A model generated the notes under the pieces. The model was given only the letters and a program-made list of their open reading frames with translations, did not search any database and was not told the DNA's origin. The position numbers were made by a program, and so were the translations under genes. A DNA stretch of 64,000 bases from NCBI GenBank assembly GCA_963703945.1, contig CAVPGM010000025.1, positions 186,001 through 250,000 on the forward strand. The letters run 5' to 3'. Source of the stretch: JALORV01 sp963703945. GTDB taxonomy: Bacteria; Pseudomonadota; Gammaproteobacteria; Burkholderiales; Burkholderiaceae_F. Below are positions 1-10,344 of this stretch, in pieces (positions within the stretch are counted from its first letter, which is position 1; each line of letters starts with the position of its first letter).

Positions 1-1
1 C

Positions 2-145
2 GCGGAGAAGTCGGGCCAGATGATCTGCGGGCAGGCCACGGAGAACCTGCCGCGAATACGCCTCGACTACAACGCGCAGACCGGCGCGATTACCGCGACC
101 GGTGTCGACGGAATGCTCTACGGCCGCCAGGCCAACGTTCTGTAA
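2..145 (+). CDS. aioB: Arsenite oxidase small (Rieske) subunit AioB, C-terminal end only
   Basis: The last 47 codons of a gene that starts before the window, ending in TAA at 143-145. The visible tail (GQMICGQATENLPRIRLDY, then a TGxxxxGxxxGRQxNVL ending) matches the C-terminus of the Rieske [2Fe-2S] subunit of arsenite oxidase. That subunit is a periplasmic, Tat-exported protein that passes electrons from AioA to cytochrome c or azurin. The Rieske Cys/His motifs lie outside the window, so the call leans on the tail and on aioA starting 12 bases downstream, the usual aioBA order. High confidence from context; the N-terminus cannot be described. Confidence 0.85.
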   Translation, partial: AEKSGQMICGQATENLPRIRLDYNAQTGAITATGVDGMLYGRQANVL

Positions 146-157
146 GGGGAGGCCACG

Positions 158-2630
158 ATGAGTGACGATCGAATCACACTGCCGCCCGCGAGCGCAAAGC
201 GCACCAACATGACATGCCACTTCTGCATCGTCGGGTGCGGTTACCACGTCTATTCGTGGCCGGAGGGCCAGGAAGGCGGCCGCGCGCCCGAGCAGAACGC
301 GCTGAAGCTGGATTACAGGAAGCAGCTACCGCCTCTTACGGTGATCTTGACACCGGCCATGACCAACGTCGTGACGGACCGCGACGGCACGCGTCGCAAC
401 ATCATGATCGTCCCCGACAAGGCATGCGTCGTGAACAGCGGCCTGTCGTCCACACGGGGCGGGAAGATGGCCTCCTACATGTACACGGCGGACGGCATCG
501 GCAAGGAAAGGCTGCGCTATCCGATGCTGTACGCGGGCGACCAGTGGGTCCAGACCAACTGGGACACCGCGATGGCGCTGTACGCCGGCGTCCTCAAGCG
601 CACGCTCGACAAGGACGGACCGAGCGGCATCGTGTTCTCCGCGTTCGACCATGGCGGCGCCGGTGGCGGCTTCGAGAACACCTGGGGCAGCGGCAAGCTG
701 ATGTTCACGGCATTGCAGACCCCGATGGTCCGCATTCATAACCGCCCCGCCTACAACTCCGAGTGTCACGCCACTCGCGAGATGGGGGTCGGCGAGTTGA
801 ACAACTCTTACGAGGACGCGCAGCTGGCCGACGTCATCGTGGCGGTCGGCACGAACGCCTACGAGACGCAGACGAACTACTTCCTGAACCACTGGGTGCC
901 GAATCTGCAGGGCGCGACGGCAGACAAGAAGAAGAAGCGTTTCCCTGGAGAAGCGACGCCGAAGACCCGGCTGATCGTCGTCGATCCTCGCCGCACCACG
1001 ACGGTCGCGATCGCGGAGCAGGTTGCCGGCAAGGACAATGTCCTGCATCTCGATATCGAGCCCGGCACGGATATCGCGCTGTTCAACACGCTCTTCACGC
1101 ATGTGGTGGCGCAGGGCTGGGTCGACCGCGAGTTCATCGCCAAGAACACGCAGGGATTCGACGCGGCCATGTCGGCCAACAAGCTGTCGCTGGAGGAGGG
1201 CAGCAAGATCACCGGCATTCCGGTGGCCAAGCTGCAACAGGCCGCAGAGTGGGCCTACAAGCCCAAAGCCGCCGGGCAAGCGACCCGCACGATGCACGCG
1301 TACGAGAAGGGAATCATCTGGGGCAACGACAACTACCTGATCCAGTCGTCGCTGGTCGACCTGGTGCTGGCCACACACAACGTCGGCCGGCGTGGCACCG
1401 GCGTCGTGCGGATGGGCGGACACCAGGAGGGTTACACGCGTCCGCCCTATCCGGGAAATTCCAAGATCTACATCGACCAGGAACTGATCAACGGCAAGGG
1501 CCGGATGATGACCTGGTGGGCCTGCAACAACTTCCAGACCAGCAACAACGCGCAGAAGCTGCGCGAAGTCGTCCTGCGCCGTTCGCAGATCGTCAAGGAA
1601 GCGATGGTCAAGGCCCGTGGTGCCTCGGCAGAGCAGATGGCCGATGTCGTCTACGACGCCACGACCAAGGGTGGACTTGTTCGTCACCAGCATCAACCTG
1701 TATCCGACGATGCTGGTGCAGGCGGCGCACCTGATGCTGCCTTCGACGCACCCCGGTGAAATGAACCTGACGTCGATGAACGGGGAGCGCCGAATGCGGC
1801 TTTCCGAGAAGTTCATGGACGCGCCGGGCACCGCCATGCCGGACTGCCTGATCGCCGCGCGCATCGCCAATACGATGAAGGCGATGTATCAGCGCGAGAA
1901 CAATGCGGCGATGGTGAAACGCTTCGAGGGCTTCGACTGGAAGACGGAAGAAGACGCCTTCAACGATGGCTTCCGCCAGGCGGGTCGTCCGGGCGCGCCC
2001 CCGATCGACAGTCAGGGGGGCGACACCGGTTACCTCGCGACCTACGCGCTGCTGCGATCGGCCGGAAACAATGGCGTGCAGCTGCCGATCAAGGAAGTCA
2101 AGGACGGCAAGCTCGTCGGCACCGAGATGCTTTACACCGACGGCAAGTTCGACACCAAGGACGGCCGCGCTGAGTTCAAGCCGTCGCCATGGCCCGGGCT
2201 GCCGAAACCTGTGGCGGAACAGAAGGCGAAGCACAAGTTCTGGATCAACAACGGCCGTGTCAACGAGGTCTGGCAGACCGCCTATCACGACCAGTACAAC
2301 GAGTTCGTCGAGAATCGCTGGCCGATGGCGTTCATCGAGATGAATCCGCAGGACGCCACTGAACTCGGCGCGGCAGGCGGTGACATCGTCGAAGTGTTCA
2401 ACGACTACGGCTCGACCTTTGCGATGGTGTACCCGACGCCGACCGCGAAGCGCGGCCAGACCTTCATGCTCTTCGCGTACGTCAACGGCATCCAGGGCGA
2501 TGTGACCACGGAATGGACGGACCGCAACATCATTCCCTACTACAAGGGAACCTGGGCAAGCATTCGCCGCGTTGGAACGATGGAAGACTACAAACGGACG
2601 GTCAGCTTCAAGAGCCGGCAGTTCGCCTGA
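158..2630 (+). CDS. aioA: Arsenite oxidase large molybdopterin subunit AioA (one frameshift)
   Basis: Catalytic subunit that oxidises arsenite to arsenate at a bis-molybdopterin guanine dinucleotide Mo centre and carries a [3Fe-4S] cluster. The N-terminus shows the cluster motif C20-x2-C23-x3-C27, followed near residue 98 by the Ser-rich GLSSTRGGK stretch seen where related enzymes have a fourth Cys. Full length is about 824 residues, as normal for AioA. The reading frame slips once near 1677-1680: GGACTTGTTC carries one T more than the expected GGL-FVTS reading, and from there the protein continues in the next frame through the HPGEMNLTSMNGERR segment to TGA at 2630. I take this as a sequence error. 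The ATG at 158 follows AAGGGGAGG. No own signal peptide: AioA is exported with AioB. A strong terminator follows. Confidence 0.95.
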
Positions 2631-2656
2631 GCGGTTGTCTCCTTGCTGTACCTTTG

Positions 2657-2692
2657 CCGCCGATGGGCCCGACTGGGCCTTCGGCGGTTTTT
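2657..2692 (+). terminator. Rho-independent terminator after aioBA
   Basis: A GC-rich hairpin with CCGCCGA (2657-2663) pairing with TCGGCGG (2681-2687), an inner GGCCC/GGGCC stem, and then five T residues (2688-2692). It sits 27 bases after the aioA stop. The T run is on the plus strand only, so it should end aioBA. It lies beside the 3' end of the convergent acr3 gene but lacks a T run in that direction. Confidence 0.85.
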
Positions 2693-2698
2693 GCTGCA

Positions 2699-3751
2699 TC
2701 AAGGTCGGCTGCGGGCTTGCGCGGAAAGCGGCTCTTCGTACCAATCCTTGCTGGCGTTGACCCAGCGCACGACCAGCAAGCATCACCGGAACCTCGATCA
2801 GCACGCCGACCACGGTCGCGAGCGCCGCGCCGGAGTTGAAGCCGAACAGGCTGATCGCGGCAGCGACCGCCAGCTCGAAGAAGTTGGAGGCGCCGATCAG
2901 CGCCGACGGGCACGCGACGCTGTGCTTCTCGCCGAGCGCGCGGTTGGCAAGGTAGGCCAGCACCGGCGTTGAAGAACACCTGGATCAGGATCGGCACCGC
3001 CAGCAGCGCGATGACCAGCGGCTGCTTCAGGATCTGCTCGCCCTGGAACGCGAACAGCAGCACCAGCGTGGCGAGCAGCGCCGAGACGGACCACGGCGAC
3101 AGCCGATGCAGCAGCTGGTCCAGCGCCGGCGGTCCGCCGCGGCGCAGGACCACCGCGCGCACGACCTGCGCCACGATGACGGGCACGACGATGTACAGCA
3201 CCACCGAGGTGAGCAGCGTGTCCCACGGCACCGCGATCGACGCCACGCCCAGCAGCAGCGCGACGATCGGCGCGAAGGCGAAGATCATGATCGTGTCGTT
3301 CAGCGCCACCTGCGTCAGCGTGAAGTAGGGGTCGCCGTTGGTGAGCCGGCTCCACACGAACACCATCGCCGTGCACGGCGCCGCGGCGAGCAGGATCAGG
3401 CCGGCGACGTAGCTGTCGATCTGGTCCGCCGGCAGCCAGGGCGCGAACAGTTGCTTGATGAAGATCCAGGCGAGCAACGCCATGGAGAACGGCTTCACCA
3501 GCCAGTTGATCGCGAGCGTCACGCCGATGCCGCGCACATGGTCCTTCACCTGCCCGAGCGCCGCAAAGTCGATCCGCAGCAGCATCGGGATGATCATCAC
3601 CCAGATCAGGATGCCCACCGGCAGGTTGACGCGCGCCACTTCCAGCGCGCCGATCGCCTGGATCGGCGCCGGAAACATCTGACCGATGCACGACGCCGGC
3701 AACGATGCACAAGGCGACCCAGAGGGTCAGGTAGCGCTCGAAGACGTTCAT
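2699..3751 (-). CDS. acr3: Arsenite efflux permease, ACR3 family (three frameshifts)
   Basis: Inner-membrane carrier that expels arsenite, about 350 residues and ten membrane spans, as usual for ACR3/ArsB3. The start ATG at 3751 opens MNVFERYLTLWVALCIVAG. The protein then slips frame near 3690, runs long in a second frame (VNLPVGILIWVMIIPMLLR, LAAAPCTAMVFVWS with the conserved Cys), slips again near 2960 (SALIGASNFFELAVA) and once more near 2772. The last stretch reads LVVRWVNASKDWYEE and ends in TGA at 2699-2701. The pieces join into one normal ACR3. It is the last gene of the minus-strand ars operon and converges on aioA. Family certain; the frame breaks are probably sequence errors. Confidence 0.9.
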
Positions 3752-3829
3752 GCCGTCGCGCCGGGCGCTGCGCAACGGCACTGTCGCTGCTCATGCGATG
3801 CAGGCGTCCTTGCTCGATGCGCTCTGCGC

Positions 3830-4337
3830 TCACTGCTTGCCGATTTCCTTGAGACGCTGCGTCAGCGCGACGCGATCCAGTTTGGTCAACGGCAGGCTGA
3901 GGAACAGCTGGATGCGGTTCTGCAGCCGGTTGTAGGCGTGGAAGAACGCCTTGCGCTTGTCCTCGTCGCTGCCCTCGACGGCGGCCGGATCTTCGACGCC
4001 CCAGTGCGCGGTGATCGGCTGGCCCGGCCACATCGGGCACACCTCGCCGGCCGCGTTGTCGCAGACGGTGAAGACGAAGTCGAGTTCCGGCGCGCCCGGC
4101 TGCGGCGAACTCGTCCCAGCTCTTGCTGCGCAGCCCATCGATCGGCAGGCGGTTCTTCTGCAGCAGCTCGATGGCGAACGGGTTCACGCGGCCGGCGGGA
4201 TGCGACCCGGCCGAGTAGGCCTTGAACCGCGGCGCGCCCATCGCGTTCATCATGACCTCGGCGAGGATCGAACGCGCCGAGTTGCCGGTGCACAGGAACA
4301 GTACGTTGAAGGGGCGAGTGGGATTGACTTCAGTCAT
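3830..4337 (-). CDS. arsC: Arsenate reductase ArsC, low-molecular-weight phosphatase type (one frameshift)
   Basis: Reduces arsenate to arsenite for export. The N-terminus FNVLFLCTGNSARSILAE is the CX5R P-loop (C-T-G-N-S-A-R) of the LMW protein tyrosine phosphatase fold, so this is the thioredoxin- or mycothiol-linked class rather than the glutaredoxin class. The frame changes near 4110. The second half has the DFVFTVCDNAAGEVCPMWPG segment with the conserved resolving-Cys region, then HWGVEDPA. About 168 residues, slightly longer than the 140-residue classical form because of a C-terminal helical tail. Its ATG overlaps the stop of arsN by four bases (ATGA), which points to translational coupling. 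With aio in the same cell it would recycle arsenate that enters by phosphate transport. Confidence 0.9.
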
Positions 4338-4793
4338 GGTGCGGTGTCGGCGAGGCGTTTCGTCAGGCAGGTGCTGCTGCCCGGGCAGAGGTGGGTGAAT
4401 TCGGCAGTCGGCCTGAACAGCGGCCGGGGCGTCGTTGCGCGCGATGTCGTGATAGCCGAGCGCGCGAAAGAACGTCGCGGCGGTCTGCGTCAGCAACGTC
4501 AGCGAATGCAGCTCCCGGCGAGCCGCTGCGTCCTCTGCGGCCGACACAAGCGCGCGCCCGAGTCCGGTGCCGCGCCAGGCGGGATCCACGACCAGCGAAC
4601 GCAGCAGGCCGTGCCCGTCGCAGCGCTCAACCGCGACAACGCCGACGACCTCGCCCGCATCAGCCGCGACGAGGAAGTCCGACAGCGAGTCGGGCGTGAG
4701 GTCGATCGTCGGCAGCCCCGCCGCCGACAGCAAGGACCGGACGCGAGGCCAGTCCTCCGCCTGCGCCGCGCGAATGACCGCGGTGGCGATCAC
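4334..4793 (-). CDS. arsN: GNAT acetyltransferase ArsN-like (arsinothricin/arsenic type; one frameshift near the C-terminus)
   Basis: A single-domain acetyltransferase of about 152 residues with the acetyl-CoA loop RGTGLGRAL (Q/RxxGxG/A) after the beta-4 strand LLRSLVVDP, and the Y-H-D-I tail region. Small GNAT genes in ars operons next to arsC/acr3 are called arsN1/arsN2, and some acetylate arsinothricin. The frame slips near 4407; in the corrected frame the tail reads ATAEFTHLCPGSSTCLTK and stops at TGA 4334-4336, overlapping the arsC start. Family call firm; the exact substrate is inferred from context. Confidence 0.8.
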
Positions 4794-4796
4794 GGA

Positions 4797-5276
4797 TCAG
4801 CCGCAGCAGGCAGTGGCCGAGCGGACCGGGATCGTCGCGGCCACCTTGGCCGGCTCGGCCGGCGTGCAGCAGCCCGCCGCGGCCGGCTCGGCGGAATCCT
4901 CGCCGCTGAAGGTTGGCACGGCTCCGAGCGTGTGGAACGTCTCCCAGGCAATGCCGGTCGGATCAGTGACCCAGTACTTGTTCGACAGCGCGTAGCAACA
5001 CGCGGCGTCCTTCTCGGCGTGCGCAGCGACGTCGGCCTGTTGCAGCTGGCCGTGCAGCAGTTCGAGCTCCTCGTCGGAGTCCGTCTGCAAGCCGAGATGG
5101 TTGATGCCCGCCTTTCCGCCTCGCTGCGATATCGCGAAATTGACGCGCGGATCCTCGAGCATCCATTTCGCATAGTCGCCCTTGACGACGGCGGGCTCGG
5201 TGCCGAACAGCGTCGAGTAAAAGCGGATGCTCTGGTTCAGATCTTCGACCGATACATGGACATGGAAGCGCTTCAT
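4797..5276 (-). CDS. arsI: ArsI/CadI-type vicinal oxygen chelate protein, probable C-As lyase
   Basis: A 159-residue glyoxalase/VOC-fold protein starting MKRFHVHVSVEDLNQSIRFY. It has the paired cysteines of ArsI (DAACCYA, about residues 96-97) that bind trivalent organoarsenicals, the metal-ligand strand regions INHLGLQT and GIAWETFH, and a Cys-rich tail (AGCCTP, ATACCG). ArsI dioxygenases remove the methyl group from methylarsenite and cleave aromatic arsenicals. Its start overlaps the arsR stop by four bases and it lies three bases before arsN, so it is inside the operon. CadI-type cadmium-induced proteins are the alternative, but the vicinal Cys pair and the ars context favour ArsI. Intact frame. 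Confidence 0.85.
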   Translation of the reverse strand: MKRFHVHVSVEDLNQSIRFYSTLFGTEPAVVKGDYAKWMLEDPRVNFAISQRGGKAGINHLGLQTDSDEELELLHGQLQQADVAAHAEKDAACCYALSNKYWVTDPTGIAWETFHTLGAVPTFSGEDSAEPAAAGCCTPAEPAKVAATIPVRSATACCG

Positions 5277-5653
5277 GCCTTGACTCCTTTGGTGGTGCGA
5301 GCGGCGGCCCTGCCGCCTCGGCTGGCTTTGTCAGGTTTGCAGGCTTGCGCCGGAGAACAGGGACCACAGTCAGCGGCGCAGCAGTTTTCCGTCATGAACG
5401 CCAGAAGCTCGTTCATCGCAGCGAAGTCGGCCGAATAGAAGATGAACCGGCTCTCCTGCCGCGACGTCACGAGGCCGGCATGGCTCAGCTCCTTCAGATG
5501 AAAGCTCAAGGTCGCCGGAGAGATGTCGAGAGCAGCCGCGATCTCGCCCGCGGCCAAACCACTCGGCCCCTGCTGAACCAGCAACCGATAAACCGCGAGC
5601 CGGGTGTCCTGAGCGAGAGCAGCCAGAGCGCGGACTGCATCCTTCGTTTTCAT
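5273..5653 (-). CDS. arsR: ArsR/SmtB-family arsenite-responsive repressor
   Basis: First gene of the minus-strand ars operon. A winged-helix repressor of 126 residues with the recognition helix in ISPATLSFHLKELSHAGLV. The typical alpha-3 Cys site is absent. Instead a C-terminal Cys cluster, ENCCAADCGPCSPAQAC (about residues 90-106), should bind arsenite, like the C-terminal site in ArsR proteins of the Acidithiobacillus type. The promoter lies immediately upstream, and ArsR would repress its own operon. Intact frame; stop overlaps arsI. Confidence 0.92.
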   Translation of the reverse strand: MKTKDAVRALAALAQDTRLAVYRLLVQQGPSGLAAGEIAAALDISPATLSFHLKELSHAGLVTSRQESRFIFYSADFAAMNELLAFMTENCCAADCGPCSPAQACKPDKASRGGRAAARTTKGVKA

Positions 5654-5662
5654 CTTTAAATG

Positions 5663-5688
5663 ATTATAGAAATATAGGCTTGTGTCAA
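5663..5688 (-). promoter_or_regulatory. Putative ars operon promoter
   Basis: On the minus strand, TTGACA (5683-5688) is followed by TATAAT (5663-5668) in a locally AT-rich stretch just before the arsR ATG (5653). The two boxes are perfect matches to the sigma-70 consensus, but the 14-base spacer is short and the -10 box is only nine bases from the start codon. Either the transcript is almost leaderless or one of the two boxes is not used. The 200 bases between here and the next gene end (5893) hold no recognisable gene. Confidence 0.4.
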
Positions 5689-5893
5689 GCGCCGAGAGTC
5701 CGACGCCGTGTGACTCAGCCGACTGAGCACTTCAGAACCGCAGCTCGGGATTAACGGGGGCGTCTGCTCATAAGGCGACGGCCCGGACGCACCGGAGTCG
5801 GTAGTGCCGATTTTGCCAACGGTGCCCCGCGAGACTGTCGAGCTACGGTGCCCGTTTCGAAGGTGGTTCCCGTCACGACGGCACCGTGCCGCC

Positions 5894-6376
5894 CTAGTAG
5901 CGCCCGTGCTGCTTGTAGATGTAGTTGGCGAGTTCGACCGACTGGACCGACAGGCGCCGCTGGATCGCGTGCGCGGTGCGGATGATCGCGCGCATTGCGC
6001 GGTAGACGATCTCGGGGTCGGATTTCAGCAGCGACTCGAGCTGCGGCCGCCGCAGCGACATCACCCGGGTCGGCCCGACCGCCTGCAGCGAGGCGTAGCG
6101 CTCGGTGCCGTCGATGAACGACATCTCGCCGGCAAAGTCGCCCGCCACCAGCGTATGCAGCGTCACCGGCGGCTCGCCGGTCGGGTGCCGCACCACGCCG
6201 AGTGCGCCGCTGATCACGATGAACAGGTGATCGTCGGACGTGCCTTCGCGCACCAGCACATCGCCGTCCTTCAGTTCCAGCAATTCGGTCAGCGCCGCCA
6301 GCGTGCGGCACTGCGCGTCGTCCAATTCGGCCGCGAGGCGCGATCCTCGCAGCGCTTCAAAGCGCGGGTCTGTCAT
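5894..6376 (-). CDS. Cyclic nucleotide-binding-domain protein without DNA-binding domain
   Basis: A 160-residue protein made of a single cNMP-binding beta-roll (about residues 25-135: LLELKDGDVLVREG, FIVISGALGVV, VAGDFAGEMSFIDG, then RYASLQAV) followed by a helical tail (residues 135-160). The phosphate-binding cassette region reads FAGEMSFIDG-TERYAS, with E present but without the classic RAA arginine. The helix-turn-helix of Crp/Fnr proteins is absent. I chose ATG 6376 because GGAGAGGA sits right before it; an upstream in-frame ATG at 6457 has no such site. It is transcribed away from the hydrogenase operon, so it may be a sensor or an accessory protein to it. Function unknown. Confidence 0.75.
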   Translation of the reverse strand: MTDPRFEALRGSRLAAELDDAQCRTLAALTELLELKDGDVLVREGTSDDHLFIVISGALGVVRHPTGEPPVTLHTLVAGDFAGEMSFIDGTERYASLQAVGPTRVMSLRRPQLESLLKSDPEIVYRAMRAIIRTAHAIQRRLSVQSVELANYIYKQHGRY

Positions 6377-6483
6377 CGTGTCCTCTCCGCTCGGTGGCGC
6401 AACGCAGCTGTGATCTCGACTGTAACGGGGTCCGTAACACTCGCCAACGATTGACATTGTTGAACTTGCAGCTCCGGGCCCGG

Positions 6484-6497
6484 TTGACGTGCATCAA
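6484..6497. promoter_or_regulatory. FNR/FixK-like box upstream of hupS
   Basis: TTGACGTGCATCAA is one base off the FNR/ANR/FixK consensus TTGAT-N4-ATCAA. It lies about 95 bases before the hupS start, between divergent genes, a sensible place for activation of a hydrogenase operon. A related sequence occurs before hupD. The match is seen directly; the regulator is inferred and none is encoded in the window. Confidence 0.5.
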
Positions 6498-6591
6498 CGG
6501 CGCACCTGCGCAAAGGAGAAGGATGCCCGCATGTGGTGCCGACCGCACCGGCCGGGCCACCAGCGCACGAATACATTGGGGAGAAGGAACC

Positions 6592-7702
6592 ATGCTCGAA
6601 ACGTCATACGAAGTGATGCGGCGGCAGGGCATCTCGCGGCGGAGCTTCGTGAAGTTCTGCAGCCTGACCGCAGCGTCGCTGGGCCTGGGCGAGGCCGGCG
6701 CGCAGCAGATCGCGAAGGCGCTGGAAACCAAGCCGCGCACGCCGGTCATCTGGCTGCACGGCCTCGAGTGCACCTGCTGCAGCGAATCGTTCATCCGTTC
6801 GGCGCACCCGCTGGCGAAGGACATCGTGCTGTCGATGATCTCGCTCGACTATCGACGACACGCTGTGGCCGCGGCCGGCGACCAGGTGCGAGCGAACGCT
6901 CGACGAGACGATCAAGAAGTACAAGGGCAACTACATCCTCGCGGTCGAAGGCAATCCGCCGCTCGCCGATGACGGCATCCACTGCATCTACTACGGACGC
7001 CCATTCGTCGACGTGCTCAAGGAGTCGCCAAGGACGCGAATGGCGATCGTGTCGTGGGGTTCGTGCGCTTCGTGGGGCTGCATCCAGGCCGCGAAGCCGA
7101 ATCCGACGCAGGCAACTCCGATACACAAGGTGATCTTCGACAAGCCGATCATCAAGGTGCCGGGCTGTCCGCCGATCGCCGAAGTCATGACCGGCGTCGT
7201 CACCTACATCCTGACGTTCGGCCGCCTGCCGGACCTGGACGCGCAGGGGCGCCCGAAGATGTTCTACGGCCAGCGCGTGCACGACAAGTGCTATCGCCGG
7301 CCGCATTTCGACGCCGGCCAGTTCGTCGAGCGCTTCGACGACGAGGGCGCGCGCAAGGGCTACTGCCTGTACAAGGTCGGCTGCAAGGGTCCGGTCACGT
7401 ACAACGCGTGCTCCGCGACACGCTGGAACGAAGGCCTTTCATTCCCGATCCAGTCGGGCCACGGCTGCATCGGCTGCTCCGAAGAGGACTTCTGGGACAA
7501 GGGCTCGTTCTACGACCACCTGACGACGATCCGCGCACCGGGCCTTGCGAACCTCGGCATCGAGGGCACAGCCACGCAGTTCGGCGTCGGCGCGCTGGCG
7601 CTCGCCGGCGCAGGCATCGCCGCACACGCCGCGCTCTCGGCCGTCAAGCAGGCGCGCAGCACGACCCGCAATGACAAAGTCAACGAGACGGTGGAGAAGT
7701 AA
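6592..7702 (+). CDS. hupS: Uptake [NiFe]-hydrogenase small subunit, oxygen-tolerant type (frameshifts near 6850-6890)
   Basis: Electron-transferring subunit with three Fe-S clusters, exported by Tat with HupL. A twin-arginine motif RRSFVKF (residues 16-22) begins the signal peptide, and a 43-residue signal would put the cysteines of the mature protein at 17, 19 and 20. Those are in the motif E59-C-T-C-C-S-E, and GSCASWGC follows later. This is the six-cysteine pattern of the proximal [4Fe-3S] cluster of oxygen-tolerant membrane-bound hydrogenases (group 1d). A C-terminal hydrophobic anchor lies near 7570-7650. Two or three base slips between 6850 and 6890 break the frame; it resumes at ERTLDETIKKYKGNY. 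GGGGAGAAGGAA precedes the ATG. A second in-frame ATG at 6523 also has a good ribosome site. Confidence 0.93.
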
Positions 7703-7704
7703 TC

Positions 7705-9499
<1,795 letters not shown>

Positions 9500-9510
9500 G
9501 AGGAAGCACG

Positions 9511-10306
9511 ATGGCATCGATTCAAGCAGGCAACCGCGCTGCGGTTTCGCCCCGGCCGATAACCGCCGGTCGCAGGACCGCGCGCGAAGGCTCGATGGTG
9601 GTCGACGCGGCGAGCGGAGAAGTCCTCGGCGGCACTCTGTCAGAGGTGTACGTGTACGAAGCCCCGGTGCGCATCTGGCACTGGGTGATGATGGTCGCGA
9701 TGATCGTGCTCGCCGTCACCGGCTATTTGATCGGTTCGCCGTGGAGCGGGCCTTCGCGCGAGGCCACGTTCACTTACTTCTTCGGCAACATCCGGTTGAT
9801 TCATTTCCTGGCGGCAGCAGTATTTGTGGTCGCCTTCGTCGTGCGGCTGTACTGGGCCATCGCCGGCAACCATCACGCGCGCTCGATCTTCGTGCCGCCG
9901 GTGTGGAGCGGCAGCTGGTGGAGCGGGATGTTCCGTCAGGGCGCTGTACTACGCGTTCATGAAGAGGGAATCGCCGCTGTGGATCGGGCACAACCCGCTG
10001 GCGCAGTTCGCGATGTTCGCGATGTACGTGCTGGGCACGGTCGTCATCATCCTGACCGGCTTGTCGCTGTTCTCCGAGCAGTACGGCTGGGGCTCGGTGT
10101 GGATGAACCTGTTCGGCTGGGTCAGCGTGCTGCTCGGCGGCTCAGGGATGGTCCGCCTGGTGCACCATCTTGCGATGTACTACCTGCTGATCTTTGCGGT
10201 GATTCACATGTACATGGTCCTGCGCGAGGACGTGATGAGCGGCGAGAGCGTCGTGGGCACGATGATCAACGGCCTGCGCACGTTCAAGTCGTCGCAGGAA
10301 GGCTGA
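9511..10306 (+). CDS. hupC: Hydrogenase membrane anchor cytochrome b (HupC/HoxZ; one frameshift)
   Basis: Diheme b-type cytochrome that anchors HupSL to the outer face of the membrane and passes electrons to quinone. It has four membrane helices with heme-ligand histidines in VRIWHWVMM, IRLIHFLAAA, VHHLAMYY and FAVIHMYMVLRED. At about 264 residues it is longer than the usual 230-240 because of some 28 N-terminal residues before MVVDAASGEV. GAGAGGAAG before 9511 supports the long start, but 9595 remains possible. One extra base near 9945 shifts the frame; the protein resumes at ALYYAFMKRESPLW. It follows hupL by 11 bases. Confidence 0.92.
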
Positions 10307-10344
10307 GCGCATCGGGCCACGGCACACTCCGCGGCCTGCCTCCG

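Noticed and set aside
1670..1690. Programmed ribosomal frameshift in aioA
   Set aside because: There is no slippery heptamer or following pseudoknot. Arsenite oxidases are not known to need one, and dozens of neighbouring genes have the same kind of single-base break.
6490..6520. A sigma-54 (-24/-12) promoter before hupS
   Set aside because: GG is present, but GC is not found ten bases later in the region I checked, so the consensus spacing is not met.
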